From NCBI RefSeq assembly GCF_003814915.1, contig NZ_RKQK01000001.1, positions 124,001-188,000 on the forward strand: a stretch of 64,000 nucleotides of DNA, given 5' to 3'. Numbering within the stretch: position 1 is the stretch's first letter; every line of letters begins with the position of its first letter. A program made the position numbers and the translations under genes. This document shows positions 1 through 8,378 of the stretch, one piece after another. The notes under the pieces are model-generated. The model saw nothing but the letters and a program-made list of their open reading frames with translations, ran no database searches and was not told where the DNA came from. This DNA comes from Pacificibacter maritimus (GTDB lineage Bacteria > Pseudomonadota > Alphaproteobacteria > Rhodobacterales > Rhodobacteraceae).

Positions 1-269
1 ACCATGTGTTCACCACGCTGCCCGAAGCCATCGCATATGCGACGCAACACAATTATCGCCGTATCTATGGCATGGGCGGGTTTGGGATCTACAAAGCGAT
101 GCTGCCCATGGCTGACCGGCTTTTGATTACCGAAGTCGACCTTGAGATCGCAGAAGCTGACACGCATTTTCCCGAATTCGATCCCGATGATTGGACAGAA
201 CTTGGTCGTCAGCCTGTGCGTGCGTCTGATCCAAAGTGTGACCTAGTCGAATTTATGCGCAAAGCGTGA
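1..269 (+). CDS. folA: Dihydrofolate reductase, C-terminal part (cut by window edge)
   Basis: The reading frame is open from the first bases and ends at a TGA at 267-269, so the N-terminal half lies upstream of the window. The visible 88 codons carry the C-terminal DHFR features: a Gly-Gly followed by IYKAML (the NADPH-binding GGxxIY segment), then ADRLLITEVD and a DTHFPEFD strand. The enzyme reduces dihydrofolate to tetrahydrofolate with NADPH in the cytoplasm and supports thymidylate and purine synthesis. The GTG at position 6 is an internal codon, not the start. The substrate-binding N-terminus cannot be checked, but the family call is firm. Confidence 0.85.
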   Translation, partial: HVFTTLPEAIAYATQHNYRRIYGMGGFGIYKAMLPMADRLLITEVDLEIAEADTHFPEFDPDDWTELGRQPVRASDPKCDLVEFMRKA

Positions 270-357
270 TTTGATCTTGAGCTAAGACAAAGCAATCAGA
301 TCGGGCACATTGTTGCAGCTATCGAACCAATACGGCCAGTTTTGTGGTAAACTAAAA

Positions 358-386
358 TTGACCCACCACACCTTGTGGAGTAACTT
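358..386 (+). promoter_or_regulatory. Possible sigma-70 promoter for the small secreted protein
   Basis: TTGACC at 358-363 and TAACTT at 381-386 are separated by 17 bases and lie about 40 bases before the next start codon. The -35 box is good and the -10 box is poor. A short inverted repeat (CCACA/TGTGG) falls in the spacer. This is pattern matching only. Confidence 0.3.
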
Positions 387-428
387 TTGTGCATATGAGC
401 AAAGCTCGGTTATGTTTGGAGTAGGAAA

Positions 429-734
429 ATGGTCGTGAAATCTTTTTTAGCTGCAGTGGCAATGGTCGGACTGTCTGGGGCTGCATTTGCAGACAGCACA
501 CAAGCCTACAGTCCAAGCGTTACATTGTTCGCTTACGAAAAAGGCGTTGAAAACTTTTGTCCCGCAGGCACGCAACCGATCCGCTACATGGGCGTCGTTT
601 GCTGCGGTGTGCCCAATGCGACAGGTTATTCGGACGCGCCTGTGATCCATCGCAAGGTTGCACAGCGTATGGCCCCCACATATTCCGCGCGTATTCCTTT
701 GGGGAAAAGCCCGAATTCTTACGACGGCATGTGA
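429..734 (+). CDS. Small secreted hypothetical protein with three cysteines
   Basis: A 101-residue protein I do not recognise. Residues 1-21 form a clear Sec signal peptide ending in AFA, followed by a mature part of about 80 residues with Cys44 and a Cys58-Cys59 pair, probably disulfide-bonded in the periplasm. The start is supported by a GGAGTAGGAAA ribosome site directly upstream. It is followed after 45 bases by a DUF2177 membrane protein on the same strand, so the two may be co-transcribed. No catalytic motif is visible and I assign no function. The overlapping frames on both strands lack signal peptides and good ribosome sites. Confidence 0.6.
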   Translation: MVVKSFLAAVAMVGLSGAAFADSTQAYSPSVTLFAYEKGVENFCPAGTQPIRYMGVVCCGVPNATGYSDAPVIHRKVAQRMAPTYSARIPLGKSPNSYDGM

Positions 735-779
735 TCCAAGACTTGATCTGATGCGTAGCCTTACCGAACAGGAGACGAT

Positions 780-1178
780 ATGCAGATCATAATACTATAC
801 ATTTCGACCGTCGTGGTTTTCTTGGGCGTGGACGCTGTTTTTTTGAAAAACGTCCTGCGGCCAGTTTTCGAGACGCATCTCAACGATTGGTTGTTGGATG
901 ATTTTCGGATCGGTCCAGCTGCCGTGTTTTATCTGGCCTACATTGGGGGCGTTTTGTTCTTTGTATCATGGCCGGCGATGGATGCAGGCAGCTTAACCAG
1001 CGTGTTTTGGAAAGCGGCTTTGTTAGGGATGATGGCCTACGGCACATATGAATTCACAAATTACGCAACTTTGACCCGCTGGGATCCTACGATGGTGGCG
1101 ATAGATGTGGTTTGGGGAGGTGTTTTGACAGGGCTTTCGGCGTCAGTCGGCCTATGGATTACACGTGCTGTAACTTAA
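780..1178 (+). CDS. DUF2177 family integral membrane protein
   Basis: A 132-residue, four-helix inner-membrane protein. It looks like the DUF2177 family: an early Asp in the first helix (LGVDAVFL), a following basic loop, and a TNYATLTRWDP segment between later helices, which resembles the conserved polar signature of that family. The start follows CAGGAGACGAT, a strong ribosome site. The length agrees with the family, whose biochemical role is unknown. It may share a transcript with the small secreted protein upstream and ends at a hairpin shared with the convergent esterase gene. Confidence 0.7.
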   Translation: MQIIILYISTVVVFLGVDAVFLKNVLRPVFETHLNDWLLDDFRIGPAAVFYLAYIGGVLFFVSWPAMDAGSLTSVFWKAALLGMMAYGTYEFTNYATLTRWDPTMVAIDVVWGGVLTGLSASVGLWITRAVT

Positions 1179-1185
1179 GTCGTGG

Positions 1186-1213
1186 TCAAGGGTGAGTGAG
1201 TGCTCACCCTTGA
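1186..1213. terminator. Bidirectional hairpin between convergent genes
   Basis: An 11-bp perfect stem (1186-1196 with 1203-1213, six-base loop) lies between the DUF2177 gene and the convergent SGNH gene. On the plus strand it is followed by TCCGTTTTAG, a modest T tract. It probably ends transcription from both sides. Confidence 0.6.
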
Positions 1214-1219
1214 TCCGTT

Positions 1220-1858
1220 TTAGTCTTCTTGTACTTCAGATGTGATAAAGTCAGCCACTGCGACGCCTAAGCGGGCGTGTGCCTCTTCATTCAAATGAAT
1301 GCCATCTACGGTCGATGTTTTGACAACGCTTCCAGCATCGAAAAAAGCTATGTCCCGCGCCTCGCACAGGGCTTTCAGGCCAGCTGTGACTTGTGCTGTT
1401 TTAGATGCGGCCCCCGCAAACTCATCTGCCAAAGGGCTGATTTCGGCGCAAAGTGGTGGCGCAATAATGATCGGTTCAAAACCACCATGGCGCGCTTGCA
1501 TTTCATCAGACAGGCAGACATCCAGAAAAAATGAAGCGCCCGCGACAACATCACTTGGGCTCGCCTCAAAATGTGCTTTCAGATCGTTGGTGCCCAACAT
1601 AATCACAACAGCATCAAGTGGCCCATGACTTTCAAGCGCCATAAATAGCCCTACGCGCCCATCCATATGTGGCCCCATCATCGGGCAAGGATACTGAAAA
1701 GTACGCCCTGGCAATCCTTCTTCTATCAAGGTCCAGCCTAGTTTTTCGGCCATGCCTATGGGCCAGCGCTGCGCCATACGGGGTTGGATGTGATCCAAGT
1801 CTGATATGGGCGGGGTGCCATAAGTATTGCTATCGCCAAAACATAGAATCGTCGGCAT
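1220..1858 (-). CDS. SGNH/GDSL-family hydrolase
   Basis: A 212-residue esterase-like enzyme with all the SGNH blocks in order: GDSN near the N-terminus with nucleophile Ser10, an invariant-Gly block around GLPGRTF, the MLGTNDLK block with the oxyanion Asn, and DGIHLNEEAH near the C-terminus carrying the catalytic Asp and His. There is no signal peptide, so it is probably cytoplasmic. Relatives act as arylesterases, acyl-CoA thioesterases or carbohydrate deacetylases, and the substrate cannot be read from sequence. It stands alone, convergent with the DUF2177 gene and 74 bases beyond the cold-shock gene on the same strand. Confidence 0.85.
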   Translation of the reverse strand: MPTILCFGDSNTYGTPPISDLDHIQPRMAQRWPIGMAEKLGWTLIEEGLPGRTFQYPCPMMGPHMDGRVGLFMALESHGPLDAVVIMLGTNDLKAHFEASPSDVVAGASFFLDVCLSDEMQARHGGFEPIIIAPPLCAEISPLADEFAGAASKTAQVTAGLKALCEARDIAFFDAGSVVKTSTVDGIHLNEEAHARLGVAVADFITSEVQED

Positions 1859-1932
1859 GGGGGGATCCTTACATAGAAAATGGCCCCCTTCATGCGATGG
1901 GAGCCAAGTGAATTCAAGTCATAGCAGGCGTC

Positions 1933-2139
1933 TTAAAGCGCTTGCAAATCCGTCGCAGAAGATCGGCCATCGCGACCTTCGCTCAGTTCAAATGAAATCT
2001 TTTGATTGTCTGCCAAACCTGTCATTCCTGCACGCTCAACCGCAGAGATGTGAACAAATACGTCACTGCCTCCGCCGTCAGGTGCAATAAAGCCGAAACC
2101 TTTTGTTGTGTTAAACCATTTTACAGTGCCAGTGGGCAT
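1933..2139 (-). CDS. Cold-shock domain protein (CspA family)
   Basis: A 68-residue single cold-shock domain with both RNA-binding motifs: RNP1 as KGFGFI (residues 13-18) and RNP2 as VFVHIS (27-32), preceded by the KWFN strand. It is a typical small OB-fold RNA chaperone that melts structured mRNA in the cytoplasm. About 265 bases without another gene lie upstream; cold-shock genes often have long structured 5' untranslated regions, and this space fits that, but I see no defined thermosensor. Alphaproteobacteria usually have several paralogues, so I give no symbol. Confidence 0.92.
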   Translation of the reverse strand: MPTGTVKWFNTTKGFGFIAPDGGGSDVFVHISAVERAGMTGLADNQKISFELSEGRDGRSSATDLQAL

Positions 2140-2406
2140 GGGTCGTATCCTCTCAATATCTTTGCCGCAGCGTGCGGTAACCGGCGATGCACAGTCTTAT
2201 TTTGGAAGCCGGTTCCGAAAAGGAGCGTCTTATATAGAAAGTGGCAGTCACCCTTAAACTGTGCCGCAACCGTGAAAAAACTCAAGCCACAAAATTGTAA
2301 CGCTGCAATTTGACGAGAAAAAGCGTGATTTTGGGCTGATTTTTGCACGTAACATGGGCTAAAAGAGCCATAATCAGTGAAAAAACCAGAAAACAAGGAC
2401 TGCGCT

Positions 2407-2721
2407 ATGACTAAACTTTATGGGATCAAAGCCTGCGATACATGCCGTAAAGCGGCTAAAACTCTGGCTGTCGACATCTCAGATATTCGCGCAAACCCAT
2501 TGCCTGCGTCAGATTTAAAACGGTTCTATGCGCAATTTGGCGACGCTTTGGTCAATACGCGCTCCACGACATGGCGGGGCCTATCCGAGGCGGAACGCGC
2601 CCGTCCGCCATTGGACTTATTATCTGAACACCCGACTTTGATGAAGCGGCCCGTTATTGAAAAAGACGGCGCACTTTTCTTAGGGTGGGGCAAGGATGTT
2701 CAGGCCGAATTGGGCGTCTAA
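2407..2721 (+). CDS. ArsC/Spx/YffB-family thioredoxin-fold protein
   Basis: A 104-residue protein with the ArsC/Spx fold: strand LYGI, then Cys10-Asp-Thr-Cys13 followed by RKA, and a late KRPVIE segment with the conserved cis-proline region. Most YffB-like members have one N-terminal Cys; the CxxC here suggests redox activity. Arsenate reduction is not established, because single-gene members away from ars operons usually are not arsenate reductases. The ATG at 2407 is preferred over the longer frame from 2377 because it follows AAGGAC and begins exactly at the first beta strand. It overlaps the end of the bufferin operon tail to tail by four bases. Confidence 0.8.
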   Translation: MTKLYGIKACDTCRKAAKTLAVDISDIRANPLPASDLKRFYAQFGDALVNTRSTTWRGLSEAERARPPLDLLSEHPTLMKRPVIEKDGALFLGWGKDVQAELGV

Positions 2722-3233
2722 ACCCTTTTGCCTATGCGCTTTTTAACGATGGCATCCAGTGATACTGGGCCAGCACCAAGCCCGAGCAAAGTTAATAAAC
2801 CGAGCACCCAATAGGCGCGTTGATCCAAAATCAGCGCGTCTGAAGCGCGGTCAAACCATGCACCAATCGTGGCCGCATCCGCGCCATGGCCCACAATGTC
2901 AGTCACGCTTTGCACCACGATAAATCCGATCATCCCCAAGGCTGCGGGGCGCGTGGCGAGCCCGATGATCAACAAGGCTGGCAAGATGAATTCTGCATAT
3001 GTGCCTGCCATAATGACCAGCCAATGAAACGCGCCAAAGGCGGAAACATCATAGCCTGCGGCCTCCATTTGGCGCGGGAAAATTTGTGCGTAAGCCCCAA
3101 GGGAAGGGGTGAAGACTCCGTCCAATTTGGTCAAAGCTGAGGCCCAAAAATAGCGTGCCAAAACCGCTGCAAATACGAACCGCGCTAACAGTGGAAGGTG
3201 GCGCGCAGTAAAACGATCTAAGCGATCAAACAT
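2718..3233 (-). CDS. bufD: DoxX-family membrane protein of the bufferin operon
   Basis: A 171-residue protein with four predicted membrane helices and the DoxX layout: an N-terminal helix followed by a segment with FWASALTKL, then paired Gly-rich helices. It is the last gene of a four-gene minus-strand operon and overlaps the preceding DUF2063 gene by eight bases, so translation is coupled. DoxX proteins commonly accompany DUF2282/DUF692/DUF2063 genes in proteobacteria, and this one sits in the position called bufD. Its role is not settled; quinone-linked redox chemistry or help with export of the modified peptide are both possible. Confidence 0.85.
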   Translation of the reverse strand: MFDRLDRFTARHLPLLARFVFAAVLARYFWASALTKLDGVFTPSLGAYAQIFPRQMEAAGYDVSAFGAFHWLVIMAGTYAEFILPALLIIGLATRPAALGMIGFIVVQSVTDIVGHGADAATIGAWFDRASDALILDQRAYWVLGLLTLLGLGAGPVSLDAIVKKRIGKRV

Positions 3234-3966
3234 GGTCGTACTCCAATTTTGTGATGGCGGCCCCCGAGATGAGCGTGCTGATAAATGTGGTTAAATCTAG
3301 GCTGTCTGGCGCGACTTCGATGGCCTCGCCCAAGGGCATTCCTGCTTGCAGGGCTTCGATGATTTTGGCCGTGCCACTTGGAAATGCTGTGGCTATAGGA
3401 TCTAGATCAGGTCGCGTGATGATGACATCTTGTGCCTGCGCGGTCGGTTTGGGGCCGCCCAGTGCCGCCCTACGGATGTCGCAGGCTGGAAACTTAAACC
3501 TGAGGACTAACATCGCGGGGGCGAACTGTACGCGCGCTGAAAATACATTCGGGTTTTCAAAGCTTTCAGCAGCTATGGGGGCGGCGTCCGCTGCATGATA
3601 ACTGCGCCGCAACGCGTATTCGAGGGTGGCGACTTCAGCCAAATAGGGCAGGCCGGCGGCGGGTTGGAATTGCGCAATAAACTGGGCAAATTCTGCGCCA
3701 TACAGTGCCAAAATGGGTGACCGAGGTGGGGTCTTACGAATGTAGATATCTGTCATCGCCGCGAAAAAATCTTTGCCGACAAGCGATTCTACTGCAGGAA
3801 ACCCATCTTGCATCGCCGCTTTCAGGCCAACCATGATATTATTTTGGTAAACCGCGAACCGCTTTGGGGCAGCGCCCCCATCGGGACCGACGATGCCCTG
3901 TGGAACGGGTTTATTGGGATCCATCGCAGCCGAGATGAATTGTTTTTGGCTTATCGTCTGTGTCAT
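3226..3966 (-). CDS. bufC: DUF2063 (BufC) partner of the DUF692 enzyme
   Basis: A 246-residue cytoplasmic protein of the DUF2063 family, often labelled a putative DNA-binding domain. The N-terminal region has the family's [12 protein letters not shown] pattern, and the [17 protein letters not shown] helix near the middle is typical. In known MNIO peptide systems this partner binds the precursor and presents it to the DUF692 enzyme. Its ATG shares an ATGA overlap with the stop codon of the DUF692 gene, so I reject the longer frame reaching 4026. This coupling, and the neighbours, support a role in peptide maturation rather than in transcription. Confidence 0.88.
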   Translation of the reverse strand: MTQTISQKQFISAAMDPNKPVPQGIVGPDGGAAPKRFAVYQNNIMVGLKAAMQDGFPAVESLVGKDFFAAMTDIYIRKTPPRSPILALYGAEFAQFIAQFQPAAGLPYLAEVATLEYALRRSYHAADAAPIAAESFENPNVFSARVQFAPAMLVLRFKFPACDIRRAALGGPKPTAQAQDVIITRPDLDPIATAFPSGTAKIIEALQAGMPLGEAIEVAPDSLDLTTFISTLISGAAITKLEYDHV

Positions 3967-4811
3967 GCGGAAACTGGTGTCAAAAGATCGGCTGCGCGTT
4001 GGGCTTCGGCTGTCAAAACAGACCATTCAGGCACATCTGTATCCCATTCAATCAAGGTCGGTTTGGGGCCGCTTTTGGCAATTGTATGCTGATAAAGCGC
4101 CCAGACAGGGTCGGCAACTTCGCGTCCGTGGCTGTCAATCAACAGTGGTGCGCCGTGATCGTCGATATCCTCATCATGTCCACCCAGATGGATTTCGCCG
4201 ACAGCTGCAAGCGGGAAGGCATCTATATAAGCGCGCGCATCCATTTGTAGATTTGTCGCAGAGATAAAGACATTGTTTACATCCAGCAGCAATCCGCAAC
4301 CTGTGCGCTTTGTCACCTCGGCTAGGAAGTCAACTTCGCTCAGAGTGCTTTCTGCAAACGCCAAATAGCTGGAGGGGTTTTCCAGCAACATTTGTCGCCC
4401 AAGCGTGTTTTGAACCTCGTCGATGTGATCGCAAACTGTTCTCAGCGTTGTCTCGGTATAGGGCAGGGGCAAAAGGTCATTATAAAAACCCATATCATGC
4501 GTGGACCAAGCAAGGTGTTCGGAAAAAGACGCAGGCTGCAGCCAGTCATTGAGATACTTCAACCGTCCTAGGTGGTCTGGATCAAGGCGGGTTTCTCCGC
4601 CGATCGACAGGCCAACACCGTGAACAGAGAGGGGAAAATGGTCAGATAAGGCGCGTAGTTGCGCCAAGGGGCGTCCGCCTGCGCCCATGTAATTTTCGGC
4701 ATGGATTTCAAGCCATGTGACAGGGGCTGCACCTGCCAAAATATCGGAAAAGTGCTGCGGTTTATAGCCCACCCCCACAGAATTTGGCAGTGATTGTTCG
4801 ATATGTGTCAT
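3963..4811 (-). CDS. bufB: DUF692 multinuclear iron oxidative enzyme (MNIO), bufferin maturase
   Basis: A 282-residue TIM-barrel protein of the DUF692/MNIO family. Visible family landmarks are VGYKPQH near the start, [11 protein letters not shown], the LLLDVNNVF strand, EIHLGGH and a C-terminal EWDTDVPEW, which supply His, Asp and Glu iron ligands. Enzymes of this family oxidise cysteine-containing precursors with O2; bufferin members convert Cys to thiooxazole rings. I place the start at 4811, where an AAGGGGGGAA ribosome site lies just upstream. The longer frame to 4901 would run into the stop region of bufA. It follows bufA after a hairpin and is translationally coupled to bufC. Confidence 0.92.
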   Translation of the reverse strand: MTHIEQSLPNSVGVGYKPQHFSDILAGAAPVTWLEIHAENYMGAGGRPLAQLRALSDHFPLSVHGVGLSIGGETRLDPDHLGRLKYLNDWLQPASFSEHLAWSTHDMGFYNDLLPLPYTETTLRTVCDHIDEVQNTLGRQMLLENPSSYLAFAESTLSEVDFLAEVTKRTGCGLLLDVNNVFISATNLQMDARAYIDAFPLAAVGEIHLGGHDEDIDDHGAPLLIDSHGREVADPVWALYQHTIAKSGPKPTLIEWDTDVPEWSVLTAEAQRAADLLTPVSA

Positions 4812-4843
4812 TGCTTCCCCCCTTGTCTTTTTGATCAGAAAGT

Positions 4844-4870
4844 GAGCTGCCGCAACGGGGGCGGCAGCTC
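4844..4870 (-). terminator. Intercistronic hairpin between bufA and bufB
   Basis: A perfect 10-bp, GC-rich stem (4861-4870 with 4844-4853, seven-base loop) lies between the stop codon of bufA and the start of bufB. It is not followed by a long T tract on the minus strand, only ACTTTCTG. It therefore looks like a partial terminator or a 3' stabiliser that would give more precursor mRNA than enzyme mRNA, a common arrangement in peptide operons. Confidence 0.6.
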
Positions 4871-4878
4871 TGGCGTGC

Positions 4879-5184
4879 TTAGGACGCCATGTCGCGATCA
4901 AGTGGTTCCAACGACCCTTTGCGCATCATATCGTCCATGCCTGCTGGCAATTCCATTGTTTCACATGTGCCCGCTGGGACCAACGACCAAGCGTTGCCTT
5001 GGTAATCAACTGTCGAGGTGCCTGCGCAAGTTGTGCCTGGACCTGCTGCACAATCATTTTCACCTGCAAGTGAAACGCCGTAGCATTTTTCGGTTGCGCC
5101 TTCGGCTGCAGCCGTTGTTGCGTGAGCAGACAAAGCAGCAGCAAGAGCGCCAGCGAGTGCGATTGATTTTGTGTGTTTAGACAT
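4879..5184 (-). CDS. bufA: Bufferin precursor peptide (DUF2282 family)
   Basis: A 101-residue DUF2282 protein: an N-terminal Sec-type signal peptide of about 27 residues ending near TTAAA, then a core with four cysteines (34, 45, 53, 74) in the family pattern [17 protein letters not shown] and AGTCE, plus the VDYQGNAW segment. In the studied bufferins two core cysteines are oxidised by the MNIO enzyme and the secreted product binds copper. A C-terminal tail after Cys74 is acidic and rich in Met (five), which could add metal binding. The start follows GGGAGATACCTC. It heads the bufA-bufB-bufC-bufD operon. The size and neighbours leave little doubt. Confidence 0.92.
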   Translation of the reverse strand: MSKHTKSIALAGALAAALSAHATTAAAEGATEKCYGVSLAGENDCAAGPGTTCAGTSTVDYQGNAWSLVPAGTCETMELPAGMDDMMRKGSLEPLDRDMAS

Positions 5185-5340
5185 GAGGTATCTCCCAAAG
5201 TTTCATGCGTTTGCGCCAGATTTGGCGGTAAAGGCATGATGGGCGACAAGGGTTGTAACAGACCAGTCACAGGGTCGTGTCCCACGTGTGTGTCAGAAAA
5301 TGAAACAAACGAAAATGTGTATTGCTTGTGAATGGTCATG

Positions 5341-5379
5341 AAAAAAGCGACCCTGAATGAGGGCCGCTTCTTTTTTTTT
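5341..5379 (-). terminator. Rho-independent terminator of thrS
   Basis: On the minus strand GCGGCCCT, a five-base loop and AGGGTCGC form an eight-pair stem (one G-U) followed by TTTTTT. It starts about 25 bases after the thrS stop. The opposite strand also has nine T residues beyond the stem, so it may act in both directions, but only thrS transcription is expected to reach it. Confidence 0.85.
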
Positions 5380-5393
5380 CAATAGCTTATCGT

Positions 5394-7340
5394 TTATGCA
5401 AGGTCGGGTGCAGTTGCTTCGATCTTGAGTTGCGCGATCAAGTCGTCCAAGCCCGAGACCGATGTTTGTTTCTCACCGAGGCGTCGAACTGAAACAGTTT
5501 TCTCTTCGACCTCACGTGCACCGACAGCCAATATTACAGGAACCTTGCCCAAAGAATGCTCGCGCACCTTGTAATTGATCTTTTCATTGCGGGTGTCTGC
5601 TTCGGCGCGCACACCTGCGGCACGCAGTTGCGCGACCACATCATGAACATAGTCATCTGCATCCGAAATAATCGTCGCAACAACCACCTGACGCGGGGCC
5701 AGCCAGAAGGGCAATTTACCCGCATGGGATTCGATCAAGATGCCGATGAAACGTTCGAATGAGCCCAAAACAGCGCGGTGCAACATCAAGGGGCGGTGCT
5801 TATTGCCATCTTGCCCGACATAGCTTGCATCCAGACGTTCGGGCAAGTTCGGATCAATTTGCAGCGTGCCACATTGCCAGTCGCGGCCAATCGCATCGGT
5901 CAAAACGAATTCCAACTTAGGCCCGTAAAACGCCCCTTCGCCTTCTTGGATTTCATACTCATAGCCCGCCGCTTTGATCCCGTTGGCCAAAGCCGCCTCG
6001 GCAGCATCCCAGCTTTCTTCAGACCCAACACGTTTTTCTGGGCGGGTGGACAGTTTGACTTTCCACTGATCAAAACCAAGATCCGCATAGACTTTCGCCA
6101 AAAACGTCACGAATTTCTTGGTTTCATCTTCGACTTGATCATCTGTACAGAAAATATGCGCATCATCTTGGGTAAAGCCGCGCACACGCATAATGCCGTG
6201 CAATGCGCCTGAGGGCTCATAGCGATTACACGAGCCAAATTCGGCCATGCGCAAGGGCAGGTCGCGATAGGATTTCAGGCCTTGGTTGAACACCTGCACG
6301 TGACAGGGGCAGTTCATTGGTTTCAGCGCATTGATGGCCTTTTCGCGGGCATGTTCTTCGTCGACTTCAACGATAAACATGTTTTCTTGGTAGTTTTCCC
6401 AGTGGCCCGATTTTTCCCACAGCTTGCGATCCACAACCTGTGGCGTGTTCACTTCGACATAGCCGTCGGCCTCTTGCATGCGGCGCATGTAGTCTTGCAA
6501 TTGTGTGTAGATTTTCCAGCCATTCGGATGCCAAAAAATCTGACCTGGCGCTTCTTCTTGCATGTGGAACAGGTCCATTTCGCGGCCCAACTTGCGGTGG
6601 TCACGTTTGGCGGCTTCTTCCAGCATCGTCATATGCGCTTTTAGATCGTTGCGGTTTTTGAAGGCCACGCCGTAAATACGCTGCAACATCGGGCGTGAAC
6701 TGTCGCCAAGCCAGTAGGCCCCTGCAACATGGGTCAATTTAAACCCGTCCGCAGGCACTTGGCCTGTGTTTTGCAAATGCGGCCCACGGCACAGATCTTG
6801 CCAATCGCCATGCCAATACATGCGCAGGTCTTCGCCTTCGGGGATCTTGTTGATCAGCTCGACTTTGAAGGGTTCGCCTGCATCCTCGTAATGTTTGATG
6901 GCGCGGGCGCGGTCCCAAGTTTCGGTTTTGACGTCATCGCGCGCATTGATGATTTTTTTCATCTCGGCTTCGATGGTGCCCAAATCTTCGGGTGTGAATG
7001 GCTCTTTGCGATCAAAGTCGTAGAACCAGCCATAGTCGCGCACAGGGCCGATGGTGACTTTGACATCAGGCCAGATCGCTTGCACGGCGCGCGCCATGAT
7101 ATGCGCCAGATCGTGACGGATCAGTTCAAGCGCTTGATCGTCATCTTGCAATGTGTGGATCGCCAAAGACGCATCCGCATGGATAGGCCATTGTAAATCA
7201 AAGTGATTGCCATCGACAGTTGCGGAGATTGCTTTTTTACCCAAAGACTTAGAAATGTCAGCAGCCACTTCGCCGGGCGTGATGCCTGCGTCATATTCGC
7301 GGATTGAACCATCTGGAAGGGTGAGTTTGACTTGGGCCAT
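5394..7340 (-). CDS. thrS: Threonyl-tRNA synthetase
   Basis: A 648-residue class II aminoacyl-tRNA synthetase that charges tRNA-Thr. Domains in order: an N-terminal TGS domain starting VKLTLPDGS, the SAD editing domain with HDLAH, the catalytic core with the zinc-site [10 protein letters not shown] segment and class II motifs, and a C-terminal anticodon-binding domain. The length is that of a full-size bacterial ThrRS. I place the start at 7340, preceded by GAGGAG eight bases upstream and beginning with MAQVKLTL; the frame continues to 7373 without a ribosome site. It has its own terminator and is divergent from an alpha/beta hydrolase. Confidence 0.97.
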   Translation of the reverse strand: MAQVKLTLPDGSIREYDAGITPGEVAADISKSLGKKAISATVDGNHFDLQWPIHADASLAIHTLQDDDQALELIRHDLAHIMARAVQAIWPDVKVTIGPVRDYGWFYDFDRKEPFTPEDLGTIEAEMKKIINARDDVKTETWDRARAIKHYEDAGEPFKVELINKIPEGEDLRMYWHGDWQDLCRGPHLQNTGQVPADGFKLTHVAGAYWLGDSSRPMLQRIYGVAFKNRNDLKAHMTMLEEAAKRDHRKLGREMDLFHMQEEAPGQIFWHPNGWKIYTQLQDYMRRMQEADGYVEVNTPQVVDRKLWEKSGHWENYQENMFIVEVDEEHAREKAINALKPMNCPCHVQVFNQGLKSYRDLPLRMAEFGSCNRYEPSGALHGIMRVRGFTQDDAHIFCTDDQVEDETKKFVTFLAKVYADLGFDQWKVKLSTRPEKRVGSEESWDAAEAALANGIKAAGYEYEIQEGEGAFYGPKLEFVLTDAIGRDWQCGTLQIDPNLPERLDASYVGQDGNKHRPLMLHRAVLGSFERFIGILIESHAGKLPFWLAPRQVVVATIISDADDYVHDVVAQLRAAGVRAEADTRNEKINYKVREHSLGKVPVILAVGAREVEEKTVSVRRLGEKQTSVSGLDDLIAQLKIEATAPDLA

Positions 7341-7508
7341 TTGGGCTCTCCTCGTCATTTTGGCGCCTACCAAGCGCCCGGTTGCGGGTCTGTGTTCGCC
7401 CGCTTTTTGGTCTTACAAAAGGGGCAAGTCAACCCATTTTGATGCTGGCTCACAATTGCAAACAGCGGTCGGCCTTGATACCGAGTATACAGATATACGG
7501 AGCGAGCG

Positions 7509-8261
7509 ATGACAGAGTTTCTTGAAACGCCCTCAGGGCGCAAAATTGCCTATCACAGAACCGAAGGCACTGGGGTTGGCGTGGTTTTCCTAGGCGGCTT
7601 TATGTCCGATATGGAAGGCACCAAAGCTGTGGCTTTAGAGGTTTGGGCCAAATCTCAGGGGCGGTCGTTTTTGCGCTTTGATTATTCTGGCCACGGGCAA
7701 AGTTCAGGCGAATTTCAACAAGGCTGTATTGGCGATTGGGCCGAGGACGCACAGGTTGCAATCACGCAGTTGACATCAGGTCCGCAAATTTTGGTGGGGT
7801 CATCCATGGGGGGATGGATTTCTTTGCTTTTGACCCAGCGTCTGCCTACAGACAAGATCGCAGGGCTGATAGGTATCGCAGCCGCCCCTGATTTCACCGA
7901 AGACAGTATGTTTGCAGGGTTTTCTGAAGATCAACTCGCGGAATTGAACAGCACAGGTGTGGTGCTGCTGCCATCAGATTACGGCGCACCTTATCCGATC
8001 ACCAAGCGCTTGATCGAAGATGGACGGCAAAATCTAGTCTTGCGCAGCCCTTTGCCTGCCCCTTTCCCTGTGCGGTTGTTGCAAGGCACGCAGGACACCT
8101 CCGTTGATCGCGCCGTTGCTTTGAAGCTGCTCGATCACATCGACGGCGATGATCTGCGTTTGTCCTTTGTTAAAGGGGCCGATCACAGTTTTTCCAGCCC
8201 CAGTTGTTTGACGCAAATTGAAGCGGCGCTGAGTGAAGTTTTGTCTGCACTTGAGGCATAA
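7509..8261 (+). CDS. Alpha/beta hydrolase with Ser nucleophile (S33-like)
   Basis: A 250-residue alpha/beta-hydrolase fold protein. It has LRFDYSGHGQSSG (oxyanion region), the nucleophile elbow G97-S-S-M-G with Ser99, and GADHSF near the C-terminus for the catalytic His. No signal peptide, so cytoplasmic. Relatives in alphaproteobacteria are serine esterases or peptidases of unknown substrate. The start follows a GGAGCGAGCG ribosome site. A second, unrelated-looking alpha/beta hydrolase follows about 120 bases later on the same strand, probably read from the same promoter. Confidence 0.85.
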   Translation: MTEFLETPSGRKIAYHRTEGTGVGVVFLGGFMSDMEGTKAVALEVWAKSQGRSFLRFDYSGHGQSSGEFQQGCIGDWAEDAQVAITQLTSGPQILVGSSMGGWISLLLTQRLPTDKIAGLIGIAAAPDFTEDSMFAGFSEDQLAELNSTGVVLLPSDYGAPYPITKRLIEDGRQNLVLRSPLPAPFPVRLLQGTQDTSVDRAVALKLLDHIDGDDLRLSFVKGADHSFSSPSCLTQIEAALSEVLSALEA

Positions 8262-8378
8262 TACACAGCGATCGCCATAGTCTCGGCGATTTGTAGCCGC
8301 AAAACGCTGAGCTGGCTTGACCCCGTGGCAATCCTTCGCATTCTGGGCGCAATTGATGGAAAAAAGGCGCAAACCAAG

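Noticed and set aside
2121-2396. 91-codon minus-strand frame upstream of the cold-shock gene
   Set aside because: It overlaps the start of the cold-shock gene and the start of the Spx-like gene and has no ribosome site; the space is more likely a cold-shock leader.
5185-5340. ECF-type promoter for the bufferin operon
   Set aside because: A TGTAAC-N16-CGTG pattern is present but on the wrong strand for bufA; I could not find a convincing box in the right orientation.
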